Source: Bacteroidales bacterium Phil12
GTDB lineage: Bacteria; Bacteroidota; Bacteroidia; Bacteroidales; P3
Length of the DNA: 64,000 nucleotides
Reading direction: 5' to 3'
NCBI GenBank assembly: GCA_002633275.1
Contig: NWBO01000158.1
Coordinates: 124,001-188,000, forward strand
Shown: positions 44,508-53,719 of the stretch, piece after piece
Numbering within the stretch: the stretch's first letter is position 1
Layout: each line of letters begins with the position of its first letter
Made by a program: the position numbers and the translations under genes
The notes under the pieces: model-generated
What the model saw: the letters and a program-made list of their open reading frames with translations, nothing else
Database searches by the model: none
Told to the model about the DNA's origin: nothing

Positions 44508-45609
44508 AAATAAAGTTAAATGGGTTAGACTTGGAGATTATATAGAACTGTGTGATGAAAGGAATAGCGGAGGTAAATATACTATTGATGATGCTATGGG
44601 CATGACAATTACCAAAGAAATCATCCCTACAAAAGCGAATATTCAAGATAATGATTTATCTAAATTTTTGATTGTTAAACCAAAGGAATTTGTCTATAAT
44701 CCTCGAACTCACGGAAAGAAAATTGGTCTTGGTTTTAACAATACTGAAAAGCCTTTTATAATTAGTTGGAATAACATCGCATTTCGTATAAAAGATTCAA
44801 AATTGATACTTCCTGATTTTTTATATATTATCATATGTAGAGAGGAATGGGATCGCAATGCTTGTTTTCGTTCTTGGGGTTCATCAACAGAAGTTTTTTC
44901 TTGGAACGAATTTTCTCTAATGCAAATTCCACTTCCCTCCATTAAAGTACAGCAAGAATTGGTTGATACCTACAACGGATTGAAGGCACTTGCGGAGCAG
45001 AATGAAGCACTTATAGAACCGCTTAGTAAGGCTTGCGAAGCATTTGTGACGGAATGCAAAAACAAATATAAGGAGGTGGAGTTAGGAGAGTATATAGAAG
45101 AATTAACGGAAAAAAATCAAGATTATTCATTTAATTCAAAAGATGCACGAGGTGTGTATAGCGATGGAACATTTGGTGATACACGAACTAATTTAATTGA
45201 AAGTGATTTGAGGGCATACAAAATAGTAAGAAATAGTTATTTTGCGTATACAAATCGTATTAACATTGGCTCTATTGCTCTAAATAATGGAAGTGATTTA
45301 ATTGTATCTCCATCTTATACCGTCTTTCAAATAAGTTCAAAGAAAATTTTACCAAAATATCTATTCATTTTATTAAGAAGAAAAGAATTTCTTCGTAGTA
45401 CATTATTTTATGCAATAGGTACTATAAAAGATGATTTTTCATACGAAAGAATGTGTGAAGTAAAAATTCCACTTCCTCCGATAGAAGTACAGCAGTCAAT
45501 CGTGGATATATACAACTGTCTTGAAGAAGCAAAGAAAATTGCTTTTGAAGCAAGAGAACAATTAAAAACGCTTTGTCCTGCATTGGTGCAGAGGGCGGCA
45601 AACTCATAA
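44500..45609 (+). CDS. hsdS: Type I restriction-modification specificity subunit
   Basis: DNA-recognition subunit (369 residues) with two target-recognition domains and two helical spacers. Each TRD ends in a conserved stretch: the first in LMQIPLPSIKVQQELVDTYN (partly shown) and the second in VKIPLPPIEVQQSIVDIYN, each followed by a coiled coil. The two halves are otherwise different, so the target is a bipartite, non-palindromic site. The length is slightly short of the usual 400. No second hsdS or inverted hsdS fragments or a recombinase are nearby, so phase switching by inversion is not indicated. Confidence 0.93.
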   Translation: MSENKVKWVRLGDYIELCDERNSGGKYTIDDAMGMTITKEIIPTKANIQDNDLSKFLIVKPKEFVYNPRTHGKKIGLGFNNTEKPFIISWNNIAFRIKDSKLILPDFLYIIICREEWDRNACFRSWGSSTEVFSWNEFSLMQIPLPSIKVQQELVDTYNGLKALAEQNEALIEPLSKACEAFVTECKNKYKEVELGEYIEELTEKNQDYSFNSKDARGVYSDGTFGDTRTNLIESDLRAYKIVRNSYFAYTNRINIGSIALNNGSDLIVSPSYTVFQISSKKILPKYLFILLRRKEFLRSTLFYAIGTIKDDFSYERMCEVKIPLPPIEVQQSIVDIYNCLEEAKKIAFEAREQLKTLCPALVQRAANS

Positions 45610-45621
45610 AATAAAAAAATT

Positions 45622-48600
45622 ATGGCAAAGTTAATTAATTATAACGGCAGATTTTGTGAATCCGATTTTGAGAATGCATTTATATCATTCTTGGAAGAAG
45701 AGAATTGGAATTATTTGTCAGGAGATGAAATTGTTCGTAACAATCAAAAAGAAGTTCTTATTGAAAGCGATTTAAAGGATTTCTTGGCACTTAATAATCC
45801 TGACTTTGATTTAGAAGAAGTGCAGCAGATAATGGATAAGGTGCGCCTTGTGGGAGCAGAAACAGACTTTGCCACACTTCATAAAGTCTATGGCTGGATG
45901 GTGGATGGGATTAATTTTACCCGAAAAAACGGAACAGCTGAAAACATTGCTCTAATTGATTTTGAAACTCCACAAAATAACATATTCCGTGTTGTAAACC
46001 AATTGACAGTGGAATATGTTGATAATGGTTTTACAAAAAACCGCCGTCCCGACATCGTTCTTTATGTAAATGGTATGCCTGTGTGCATAATGGAGTTAAA
46101 GAATCCGACAGACGAAAACGCTACTATTGAAAAGGCTTGGGAACAAATAAATATACGCTATTGGCGTGATATACCTCATTTGCTCCATTATTGTCCTTTG
46201 GCTTGCATTAGCGATGGGGTAAAAACACGTCTTGGAACAGTACGTACTCCTTACGAACATTTCTATGCGTGGCGCAGGGTAAATAATGAAGATAAGGTTT
46301 CTACCGCTCCATTCAATGAAATGCAAACTATGGTCAAAGGTGTTTATGCTCCTGAAAGATTTCTTGAAATTTTTAGAGACTATATCTATTTTCAGGACAA
46401 GGAATTTGACGACAAAGAAAGAGAGATTATATGCCGTTATCCGCAATTCTTTGCAACAAGGCTTCTTCGCGATAGTATCATAAAATCAGTAAAAGAGCGT
46501 AGTGGTAAAGGCGGAACATATTTCGGAGCAACAGGATGTGGAAAGACTTATACAATGGCATTCCTTGCACGTCAGTTGTCTATGCGCTGTGCATCTGAGA
46601 TTGGTTCTCCTACAATATTGATGATTGTTGATAGAGAAGATTTACAAAAACAAGGTAGTAAATTATTTACCAAAAGTAAAGAGTTTTTGGGATTGGGCGA
46701 AGTAAGTGTTGTACCAAACAGAAACAAATTACGTCAAGAGTTAGCAGCTCGTAACAGTGGTGGTTTTTATATTTGCACGATTCAAAAATTTTGCGATCGT
46801 GAAAACGATTGTATCGGATTAATTAACAAACGATCCAATATAATTTGTTTCAGCGATGAAGCTCACCGAACTCAATTGGAAAATGCCAAAAGAATAAAAT
46901 TTAGCAAACCAAGTGAAGATAAAGAAAATAATGTTGATGAACAGATGAAAGCCGTATTGTCTAAGCCATACGCCAAAGTTCTTCGCGAGGCATTGCCCAA
47001 TGCAACATTTGTAGGCTTTACAGGAACTCCTATTGCAGAAACATATCAGACTTTTGGTACTGAGATAGATCGTTATACAATGGATCAGGCTGTTGCAGAC
47101 GGAATAACCGTTCCAATTAAATATCATCCACGAATTACCAAAGTACTTTTCGATAAAGATAAGATAAAAATGGTAGAGGAATATTATAAACAATGTGCAA
47201 AAGACGGTTCAACACAAGAAGATATAGAAGTCAGTAAAAAGGCGATGAGTTCGCTTCAAGTAATTCTCGGCGAACCTCAAAGATTGGAACGCTTGGCAGT
47301 TGATATACACGACCATTATGTTAATGCTTGCGGTGGAGACCCTGAGCGTGTGCAAAAGGCTATGGTCGTTTGTTCCAAACGTGAGATTGCTTATAAATTG
47401 CTTACTGTTTTTCAAGAAAAGTACCCCGAATGGTTTGAATTGCGTAAAACACCGAAAGAGATTATTTGTAATGATGAAGAATTAAGAGAACTATCTGAAA
47501 TGCCTACTATGGCAATGATTGCAAGTATAGGCAAGAATGACCACAAAGATATGTATGATTACCTGGGCGGAGTGTCTAATGATGAGCGTTCAGATAAGTT
47601 GGCTGCTGCTTTCAAGCAAGAGAAAAGCAATTTCCGTATTGTAATTGTTGTGGATATGTGGATAACAGGATTCGATGTGGAATGCCTTACCTACTTATAT
47701 AACGACAAACCTTTGCAAAAACATACACTTATCCAGACTATCAGTCGTGTAAATAGAAAATATCCCGGTAAAGAGTTCGGACTTGTGATTGATTATATCG
47801 GCATACGCGACAATATGCGTGAAGCGATAAAAATATATGGTGGCGGTGGAAATACATTTGCTCCGACAGATGACGATGTGGAGCAAGCTACTAAGATATT
47901 CAGGGAACAATTATCTATCATTAAAGACTTGTTTAAGAATGAAGATTTGACTACATTCCTTGATACAAAAACAGATCCTGCTAAGCGTTATACATTGCTG
48001 GCGAATTTTGCCGAATATATATTTAAGTCAAATGACCAATGGAACTTAGATTCAAAAGACGGAAATAAAGTCAATAGAGTATCGTTCAAAACATATTTTT
48101 TGAATATAGTAAAAAGGATGCGTATTGCATACGATATTTGTCAGCCTTCGGGGAATCTATATGATGAAGAATCTGCATTGGCACAATGTTTTATGGCAAT
48201 TGCCGGTTTTGTTAGAAAGATGAACGGTACAGATGCTCCGGATACAGAAACAATGAATCGCAAAGTGGCGAAAATGGTTGAAGAAGCATTAAAGTATACC
48301 AACGTGGAAAGTGTTTTGGAAATCGGTGAGGATGAAGATATTTTTAGTCCGGAATATTTTGAGAAACTATCCGATATTAAAATGCCTGCATCTAAATTGG
48401 AATTGTTGGTCAAAGCACTAAAAACACAAATAGCAGAATATAGTAGAACTAATCAGGCAGCTGCCAAAAAATTCATGGAAATGTTAGAAGAAACTATCAA
48501 ACAATATCATGAGCGTCGTAAACATTTAAGTGAAGACGAAGTCGGAGAAACACAAGAAGCAGTATCGGAAGAGATTATTAAAAGCGCGACAGAACAGGCT

Positions 48601-48987
48601 TTAATGATATTGCAGCAAATGCAAGAAGATAGAAATAGTTTTAGAAAATTAAATCTCACTTTTGAAGAGAAAGCGTTTTATGATATATTAATAATGCTGC
48701 GTGATAAATTTAATTTTGAGTATGGCGAAGACAAAGAATCTGGCGGAATCATTGTCAATGACAAGTGCAGAAAGTTAGCTCGCAAAATTAAAGAGATTAT
48801 CGACTTGAAATCAAGTGTGGCAAACTGGCTGAATAATCAAAATGTACGAAATCAATTAAAATACGACATTAAAGTATGTTTGATTAAAAATGGTTATCCA
48901 CCACAATATTCTCCAGAAGCCTTTCGCCAAGTAATGAAACAAGTGGAGAATTTCAAAGAAAATGATGTCTATATAACGAAATTTTAA
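45622..48987 (+). CDS. hsdR: Type I restriction endonuclease subunit (HsdR)
   Basis: Motor and nuclease subunit (1121 residues) that translocates DNA and cuts it away from the recognition site. The PD-(D/E)xK nuclease is near residues 140-170 (RRPDIVLYVN, CIMELKNP). The helicase core has Walker A GATGCGKTYT at about 303-312, DEAH in FSDEAHRTQ and the later motifs FVGFTGTPI and TISRVNRKYPG. The C-terminal helical region (EFGLVIDYIG onwards) binds the methylase. All catalytic motifs are present. The gene is the last of the operon and ends at a perfect hairpin. Confidence 0.96.
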   Translation: MAKLINYNGRFCESDFENAFISFLEEENWNYLSGDEIVRNNQKEVLIESDLKDFLALNNPDFDLEEVQQIMDKVRLVGAETDFATLHKVYGWMVDGINFTRKNGTAENIALIDFETPQNNIFRVVNQLTVEYVDNGFTKNRRPDIVLYVNGMPVCIMELKNPTDENATIEKAWEQINIRYWRDIPHLLHYCPLACISDGVKTRLGTVRTPYEHFYAWRRVNNEDKVSTAPFNEMQTMVKGVYAPERFLEIFRDYIYFQDKEFDDKEREIICRYPQFFATRLLRDSIIKSVKERSGKGGTYFGATGCGKTYTMAFLARQLSMRCASEIGSPTILMIVDREDLQKQGSKLFTKSKEFLGLGEVSVVPNRNKLRQELAARNSGGFYICTIQKFCDRENDCIGLINKRSNIICFSDEAHRTQLENAKRIKFSKPSEDKENNVDEQMKAVLSKPYAKVLREALPNATFVGFTGTPIAETYQTFGTEIDRYTMDQAVADGITVPIKYHPRITKVLFDKDKIKMVEEYYKQCAKDGSTQEDIEVSKKAMSSLQVILGEPQRLERLAVDIHDHYVNACGGDPERVQKAMVVCSKREIAYKLLTVFQEKYPEWFELRKTPKEIICNDEELRELSEMPTMAMIASIGKNDHKDMYDYLGGVSNDERSDKLAAAFKQEKSNFRIVIVVDMWITGFDVECLTYLYNDKPLQKHTLIQTISRVNRKYPGKEFGLVIDYIGIRDNMREAIKIYGGGGNTFAPTDDDVEQATKIFREQLSIIKDLFKNEDLTTFLDTKTDPAKRYTLLANFAEYIFKSNDQWNLDSKDGNKVNRVSFKTYFLNIVKRMRIAYDICQPSGNLYDEESALAQCFMAIAGFVRKMNGTDAPDTETMNRKVAKMVEEALKYTNVESVLEIGEDEDIFSPEYFEKLSDIKMPASKLELLVKALKTQIAEYSRTNQAAAKKFMEMLEETIKQYHERRKHLSEDEVGETQEAVSEEIIKSATEQALMILQQMQEDRNSFRKLNLTFEEKAFYDILIMLRDKFNFEYGEDKESGGIIVNDKCRKLARKIKEIIDLKSSVANWLNNQNVRNQLKYDIKVCLIKNGYPPQYSPEAFRQVMKQVENFKENDVYITKF

Positions 48988-49025
48988 CATCGCGATTTAA
49001 TATCACAGATGACTTTTGTAAAAAT

Positions 49026-49066
49026 AAAAATATGTGGCATCGTTATTCGGTGCCACATATTTTTTT
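49026..49066. terminator. Bidirectional terminator between hsdR and kdd
   Basis: AAAAATATGTGGCA (49026-49039) pairs perfectly with TGCCACATATTTTT (49051-49064), with an 11-base loop. The A-run on one side and the T-run on the other make it usable from both strands, fitting its place between two convergent genes. Confidence 0.9.
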
Positions 49067-49134
49067 AATTACCCTAAGATAATTTCTTTATATAATGCTA
49101 TCGCCTACTCTATGCTGGCGAACAGCAATCCAGT

Positions 49135-50178
49135 TTATGCGTACAATTCTTCAAATACCTTGCGAAGAGCAGGACATTCACGAAATTCTTGCAATGTAGT
49201 CTCTGCATGGCCTTTGGTATAGCCGTTACCCATAATCATTGTAACATCGCTGCCAACACCTTCCGCACCCAAAGTAGCCTTTGTGAATGAAGTACTCATT
49301 GAGAAGAAATAAACCAAACCGTCGTTTTTCGTACAAAGAACAGAGGTCATTTCAGTGTCAGGTACATTGACATTGTTAATTGTTACGTCTGCCATTTTGC
49401 CGTTAGTCAATTCGCTAACTTTCTCCATAATAGAAACGGCATCTTGTGCATTACCAGTAAAAGCTACATCACAAAAACCAAGTTCTTGCATTCTCTTTGT
49501 TGTGCTTTCAGGATAGCAAACGCCGATAACTTTACCCGTTACTCCAACACGTTTCTTTGCTTCGTAGCAACATAGCATACCGCTCTTACCACCTGCACCT
49601 ATAAGAACGACTGTATCTCCCGGTTTGCATATTTTTGCTGTCTGAGCAGGAGCACCTGCAACGTCCAAAGCCGAAAGAACAAGTTTTTCAGGCATATCAT
49701 CAGGTATTTTTGCATATATACCGCTCTCAAACAAAATAGCTTTACCTTTTATATCCACTTGATCAACGTCCGGACGGATTTCCAATATTTCGTCAATACG
49801 AAGAGGTGTCAAAGACAAAGATACCAATGTTGCAATCTTATCTCCTTCTTTCAAATCAATTTTGCCTTTCAACGCATCGCCGATTTTCTCAACGCGACCC
49901 AATAGCATACCGCCGCTACCCGTACGTCTGTTTCTGTGTTTTCCCTGCAATTCAACATTCAAAAGCATTTCTTTTTTCATTGCCTCAATGTCGTTGTTAC
50001 AGAAATTTGCTATATCTGTAAAAGAAGCAGAATCTATATTAAGAGTTTGAACATCAATAAGGATTTCATTGTCATAAATCTCGTCCATATTGTTATCAAC
50101 CTTATTTGCCGCTTGTGGTAATACACCTTTTGGCTCAATTACACGGTGTGTTCCGTATTTATTTCCTTTTTTCTGCAT
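49135..50178 (-). CDS. kdd: L-erythro-3,5-diaminohexanoate dehydrogenase (lysine fermentation)
   Basis: Oxidatively deaminates 3,5-diaminohexanoate to 5-amino-3-oxohexanoate in lysine fermentation. The 347-residue protein starts KKGNKYGTHRVIEPKGVLPQ and continues with YDNEILIDVQTLNIDSASF, sequences I recognise as characteristic of Kdd of fermenting anaerobes. It has an MDR-like NAD(P) domain with VVLIGAGGKSGMLCCYEA. In Fusobacterium and Porphyromonas it lies with kamA, kamDE, kce and kal; here it stands alone with its own promoter. The pathway ends in butyryl-CoA, which would connect with the bcd-etfBA genes at 12-15 kb. Confidence 0.9.
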   Translation of the reverse strand: MQKKGNKYGTHRVIEPKGVLPQAANKVDNNMDEIYDNEILIDVQTLNIDSASFTDIANFCNNDIEAMKKEMLLNVELQGKHRNRRTGSGGMLLGRVEKIGDALKGKIDLKEGDKIATLVSLSLTPLRIDEILEIRPDVDQVDIKGKAILFESGIYAKIPDDMPEKLVLSALDVAGAPAQTAKICKPGDTVVLIGAGGKSGMLCCYEAKKRVGVTGKVIGVCYPESTTKRMQELGFCDVAFTGNAQDAVSIMEKVSELTNGKMADVTINNVNVPDTEMTSVLCTKNDGLVYFFSMSTSFTKATLGAEGVGSDVTMIMGNGYTKGHAETTLQEFRECPALRKVFEELYA

Positions 50179-50239
50179 TTTATTAAAAGTTTTTATATTG
50201 TTATTATTCTTTCTTTGTGTTGATCCTAAAAATAATTTG

Positions 50240-50270
50240 CAAATTTACGTTTTTTTACGCATTTCACAAA
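50240..50270 (-). promoter_or_regulatory. Consensus promoter for kdd
   Basis: On the minus strand TTTG (50270-50267), a 19-base spacer and TAAATTTG (50247-50240). The leader to the ATG at 50178 is about 55 bases. Confidence 0.75.
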
Positions 50271-50301
50271 TTAGTTTTTATATTTAATTGATAATCTTAC
50301 G

Positions 50302-51414
50302 TTATCTTACAATCACGGTATTCGGATTAAGCGACGTTTTGATTTGATATTGCAATACTCCATTCAAATCAAATGCGAAAACAATACCTGATGTCGTGTA
50401 GTCGTTGGCATCTGTAATATAAACAATATCATCGGTTATCGAAATTTTATATGGCATTTTCATTTTCTTGGGAACATCGGCAAATGTCTCTTGTTGCATA
50501 GTTGTAAGATTCATTTTACTTAAAGAAATCTCATTTTGTGAATAATCTTTATAGAAATAATACAAATAATTGCCATAAACTTTAATCTCGGTTGCCTTTA
50601 TACTCATCGTATCCATAACATCATAATTCGTTGCCGAAATCTTGGTAAGCAACGGAAATTTTGAATAATCCCTCATTGAAAGAACATAAACGTAGTTACC
50701 AAAAACTTGAATTTGAGTAGGATTTTCACCGACCTCAATAACTTTCTCTAATGTAAATGTTGCAGCATCTATAACCGAAACAGTTTTATCATAATTCGGA
50801 TAACCCAATCCCCCACTGTTTGCCACAAATAGTTTTCCGTTATTTATCGCAATACCTTCGGGATTTCTGCCTTGCGTAGATAAAACTCCGTCTATTTTCA
50901 TCGTATTTACGTTTATTTTGACTACCGTACCGTCAAAACAAGACACAAAAACATTTCCATTATAATGCACCAAATGACGTGGCTGCCTATTTACGCCTTG
51001 ACTATTCACTATCTGAAAACGTTTATATACATTCATATTTTTACTATTGACTACCCTAACCATTGCATCGTCGGTAACAACAATAAACAACCAATCCCCT
51101 ACTCGTATCATATCGTTTGCCGTTCCCCCTAAACCAATTGCGTTTATTTGATTGAACGCATCTTGAATATATGTCTTTGTCTGGGTATCATAAAAATCCA
51201 AAGCAGAATTGAAATGTCCGTAAAGACCTTCACAAAGTACATAAATACCTTGTGCATTTTCCGAAATAAGATTAACGTTTCCTTTTGGAGTTTCATCGAT
51301 GGCTGCCAAAGATGACTCTTCTGTTTTACCCTCTTCCCTATCGCAAGAAAACATAACAAATACAGTTGCGATAAATAGTAAAAAACTTGTGATTTTTGAT
51401 ATTTTTCTTTTCAT
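50302..51414 (-). CDS. Surface lipoprotein with YncE-like beta-propeller, possibly BtuG-type
   Basis: A 370-residue protein with a lipoprotein signal ending VMFSC (Cys24) and then acidic residues (DREEGKTEES), a pattern used in Bacteroidota to export lipoproteins to the cell surface. The rest is a propeller of YncE/DUF5074 type: repeated blades such as NGNVFVSCFDGTVVKINVNT, NNGKLFVANSGG and KTVSVIDAATFTLEKVIEVG. It lies 28 bases downstream of a TonB-dependent receptor. In Bacteroides the same architecture and pairing is BtuG with BtuB, where the propeller captures vitamin B12. The ligand here is inferred from this arrangement only. Confidence 0.75.
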   Translation of the reverse strand: MKRKISKITSFLLFIATVFVMFSCDREEGKTEESSLAAIDETPKGNVNLISENAQGIYVLCEGLYGHFNSALDFYDTQTKTYIQDAFNQINAIGLGGTANDMIRVGDWLFIVVTDDAMVRVVNSKNMNVYKRFQIVNSQGVNRQPRHLVHYNGNVFVSCFDGTVVKINVNTMKIDGVLSTQGRNPEGIAINNGKLFVANSGGLGYPNYDKTVSVIDAATFTLEKVIEVGENPTQIQVFGNYVYVLSMRDYSKFPLLTKISATNYDVMDTMSIKATEIKVYGNYLYYFYKDYSQNEISLSKMNLTTMQQETFADVPKKMKMPYKISITDDIVYITDANDYTTSGIVFAFDLNGVLQYQIKTSLNPNTVIVR

Positions 51415-51442
51415 CTTTCGTGTTATTGTTTATCGTTTATGT

Positions 51443-53416
51443 TCAAAAATATATTTGCAACTTGAAATTAAAATTTCGACCAATCATCGGATAAGCCCTG
51501 ACTACTTCATATTGTTTATCGGTTATATTATTGCAAGCAAGCATAAGTTTCAAGCGATTAATGTATTTGCTTTTCAAATCCATATCGTATGATATATTCG
51601 CCGAAATATCAACATAGGATTTCAAAAGGTTTTGAGGTATGTTTTCCTGCAATGAATATCTCTCGCCGACATAAAGACATGTCAAGCCGAAGTTCAGTTT
51701 CTTGTAATCCGCACCAAACACCACGCTACCTATATTGGCAGGCATATAAGGTAAGTGTTGCTTATAGGTTGGCGATGTCTTATCTTGGTCGATTGATGTT
51801 TGTAACGAGTAATTTAGTTTTAATGATAAATTTACCGGTGTTAAACAATATTTTGCGTTTATCTTAATATCTGCTCCGTAAATGTCCGCCCTGCCATAAT
51901 TAATCATCGTCCAAAGAAAAATATTCTTGGGTATAGCGACTATTTTATCCTTGACGATATTGTAATATATGTCAATCTCGGGTTGAATTGTCAAATTCTT
52001 AAAATCAAAAGTGAAAACATTTGCCCAAGATATTTGATTGGTTTTCTCCGGTCTCAAATCCCTATTGCCCATTCTCATATAATACAACTCATTAAAGGTA
52101 GGCATACGAAAAATGTTTTTATAAAACAATGTACCTGTATAAGAACCGTTTTCATATCTTATGCTTGCAAAAGGCGACAAATGATGATAATCTCTATTTG
52201 TGTCACCAAAAAAATCATAATGCTGCGAACCGACCACATCGGCAGTAAAATCAATGTTTTCGTATTTGTAATTAATAACAGCCGCTGTTATTAAAGAAAA
52301 TCTATTAGGTACAGCCTCCAAACTATTGGAATTAAGATTGGAAAACGACATATCTTGTGTAACGGTAAATAACATATCATCGGTCATTTTAACACCTACG
52401 GAATTATTCATATATGCAAGTTTTTGGGTATATTCATCGTCTTGCCCATTAACCGAACCACGATAATAAGGGTCAATATAACGGGTATAAGAATAATCCA
52501 CTTTCAAATTGTTTTTGTAAAACAGCCTGTCTTTGTATGAATAACTATACACCGTTTGAGCAAAAAAGTTTTTGTTCCACAGCCTTTGTTTTGAGTTCTG
52601 ATAATAAAGATTTACGTTTGAGGGCAACCCTCGATTGGAATAATAATAATACGCTTTGGCTTTAAGATTTCTGTTTGCCGAAAATGTATGAAACCAATTT
52701 GATTCCAAATGATACGAAAACAAATCATTATTCTGCCGTATTCTTTTCTCTGTTGAGAGTTGCTGATTAGCTCCGTAGTAAATTCTATATGGATACTTGC
52801 CGTCCGTATTGGTTATATCTGCCAAAAGCGTTACAATATCTTTATTGGACACCCTTGAAGCCAAAAACAAATCGCCGTTAAAAACATTGAATGAACCATA
52901 ACCCAACGACAAATCGCCTTTAAGTTTTTTGTCTCCCATTTGCGGACGGCGTGTCTGTATATTTATGCTTGAAGAAAAAGCCAGAGACGTTGCCGTTGGC
53001 AAATCTGTCTCAAATTGTGCGTTAGCCAAAGACAATGTGCTTGCACTTGCCAAAGAGTATTTGCTTAAATCTATTTGTCCGCTCTGATTGTCGAAAATAT
53101 TCACCCCGTCATACAAAACCGATGTGTGATTTGACGACAGTCCCCTAACGCTTACCGTTTTCACTCCACCCAATCCGCCATAATCTCTAACCAAAACACC
53201 GCTTAGAAACTTCGCCGCATCGCCTACATTTTGGGTGTTGATGATTTGCAAATCCTTGCTATCAAGATTGTCTCCACTTGGAGCTTTCTCTTTTATCTTT
53301 ATGCTTTCTCCCCTCACGATAACGGTATCCAACATTTTAGCGGAAACAACCGTATCCTGTGCAGCAACAAAAAGGTTACACAATAAAAATATTATGTAGG
53401 ACGATATTTTTTTCAA
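51443..53416 (-). CDS. TonB-dependent outer-membrane receptor, BtuB-like
   Basis: A 657-residue energised transporter. A signal peptide ends near AAQ (residue 20); the TonB box region is close behind (MLDTVIVRGE). The plug domain reads AKFLSGVLVRDYGGLGG, VSVRGLSSNHTSVLYDGVNI and INIQTRRPQ. A 22-strand barrel follows and ends with the aromatic strand RNFNFKLQIYF, the outer-membrane insertion signal. The size, the absence of a carboxypeptidase-like N-terminal domain and the following propeller lipoprotein suggest a vitamin B12 or similar small-chelate receptor rather than a SusC glycan transporter. No cobalamin riboswitch is visible; the -7-like TATCTTTG (53453-53446) lies only about 30 bases before the ATG. 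Confidence 0.85.
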   Translation of the reverse strand: MKKISSYIIFLLCNLFVAAQDTVVSAKMLDTVIVRGESIKIKEKAPSGDNLDSKDLQIINTQNVGDAAKFLSGVLVRDYGGLGGVKTVSVRGLSSNHTSVLYDGVNIFDNQSGQIDLSKYSLASASTLSLANAQFETDLPTATSLAFSSSINIQTRRPQMGDKKLKGDLSLGYGSFNVFNGDLFLASRVSNKDIVTLLADITNTDGKYPYRIYYGANQQLSTEKRIRQNNDLFSYHLESNWFHTFSANRNLKAKAYYYYSNRGLPSNVNLYYQNSKQRLWNKNFFAQTVYSYSYKDRLFYKNNLKVDYSYTRYIDPYYRGSVNGQDDEYTQKLAYMNNSVGVKMTDDMLFTVTQDMSFSNLNSNSLEAVPNRFSLITAAVINYKYENIDFTADVVGSQHYDFFGDTNRDYHHLSPFASIRYENGSYTGTLFYKNIFRMPTFNELYYMRMGNRDLRPEKTNQISWANVFTFDFKNLTIQPEIDIYYNIVKDKIVAIPKNIFLWTMINYGRADIYGADIKINAKYCLTPVNLSLKLNYSLQTSIDQDKTSPTYKQHLPYMPANIGSVVFGADYKKLNFGLTCLYVGERYSLQENIPQNLLKSYVDISANISYDMDLKSKYINRLKLMLACNNITDKQYEVVRAYPMIGRNFNFKLQIYF

Positions 53417-53719
53417 TTTAGAGAATTGTGTTTGTTATTTTGCTGCAAAGATACTGCATTTTGTCCAATTATATAACCGATATTTGATAATTTATTAAGA
53501 TTTCGTATTTTCACAAAAATAATCTCTCACACCGATAAAATAATCTCTCACACTATTTAATTAGTTTTAAACACTAATTAATAGATACAAATATTAATTT
53601 TTTTCTTATCTTAATATACTTTGAAATAAAGCAATTGCAATAAAACCTTGCCTCGCTCCGCCTCTTTTTGAATAGTGAAAATATTAAAATCTTTGCAAGA
53701 CGGAATTTTGAGGAATGTT
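53417..53719. other. 303-base region upstream of the TonB receptor
   Basis: Contains a minus-strand -7-like element (53446-53453) for the receptor gene and a 21-bp-pitch array (53512-53605). The remainder up to the end of the 53720 gene is AT-rich with no recognisable terminator or RNA; a cobalamin riboswitch was looked for and not seen. Confidence 0.6.
53512..53605. repeat. 21-bp-pitch repeat array between two minus-strand genes
   Basis: Units at 53512-53532 (ending ATCTCTCACAC), 53533-53553 (CGATAAAATA + ATCTCTCACAC), 53554-53574 (TATTTAATTA + GTTTTAAACAC) and 53575-53594 (20 bp, TAATTAATAG + ATACAAATAT), then TAATTTTTTTC. The 53533 unit shares its 11-bp block with the intragenic unit at 8589. 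Confidence 0.8.

Noticed and set aside
42277..48987. Phase-variable hsdS shufflon
   Set aside because: Only one hsdS is present, with no inverted partial copy, inverted repeats or recombinase gene in or near the operon.
53417..53719. Cobalamin riboswitch upstream of the BtuB-like receptor
   Set aside because: No B12-box-like GCCACTG sequence or extended structured leader was seen; the -7-like element leaves a leader of only about 30 bases.
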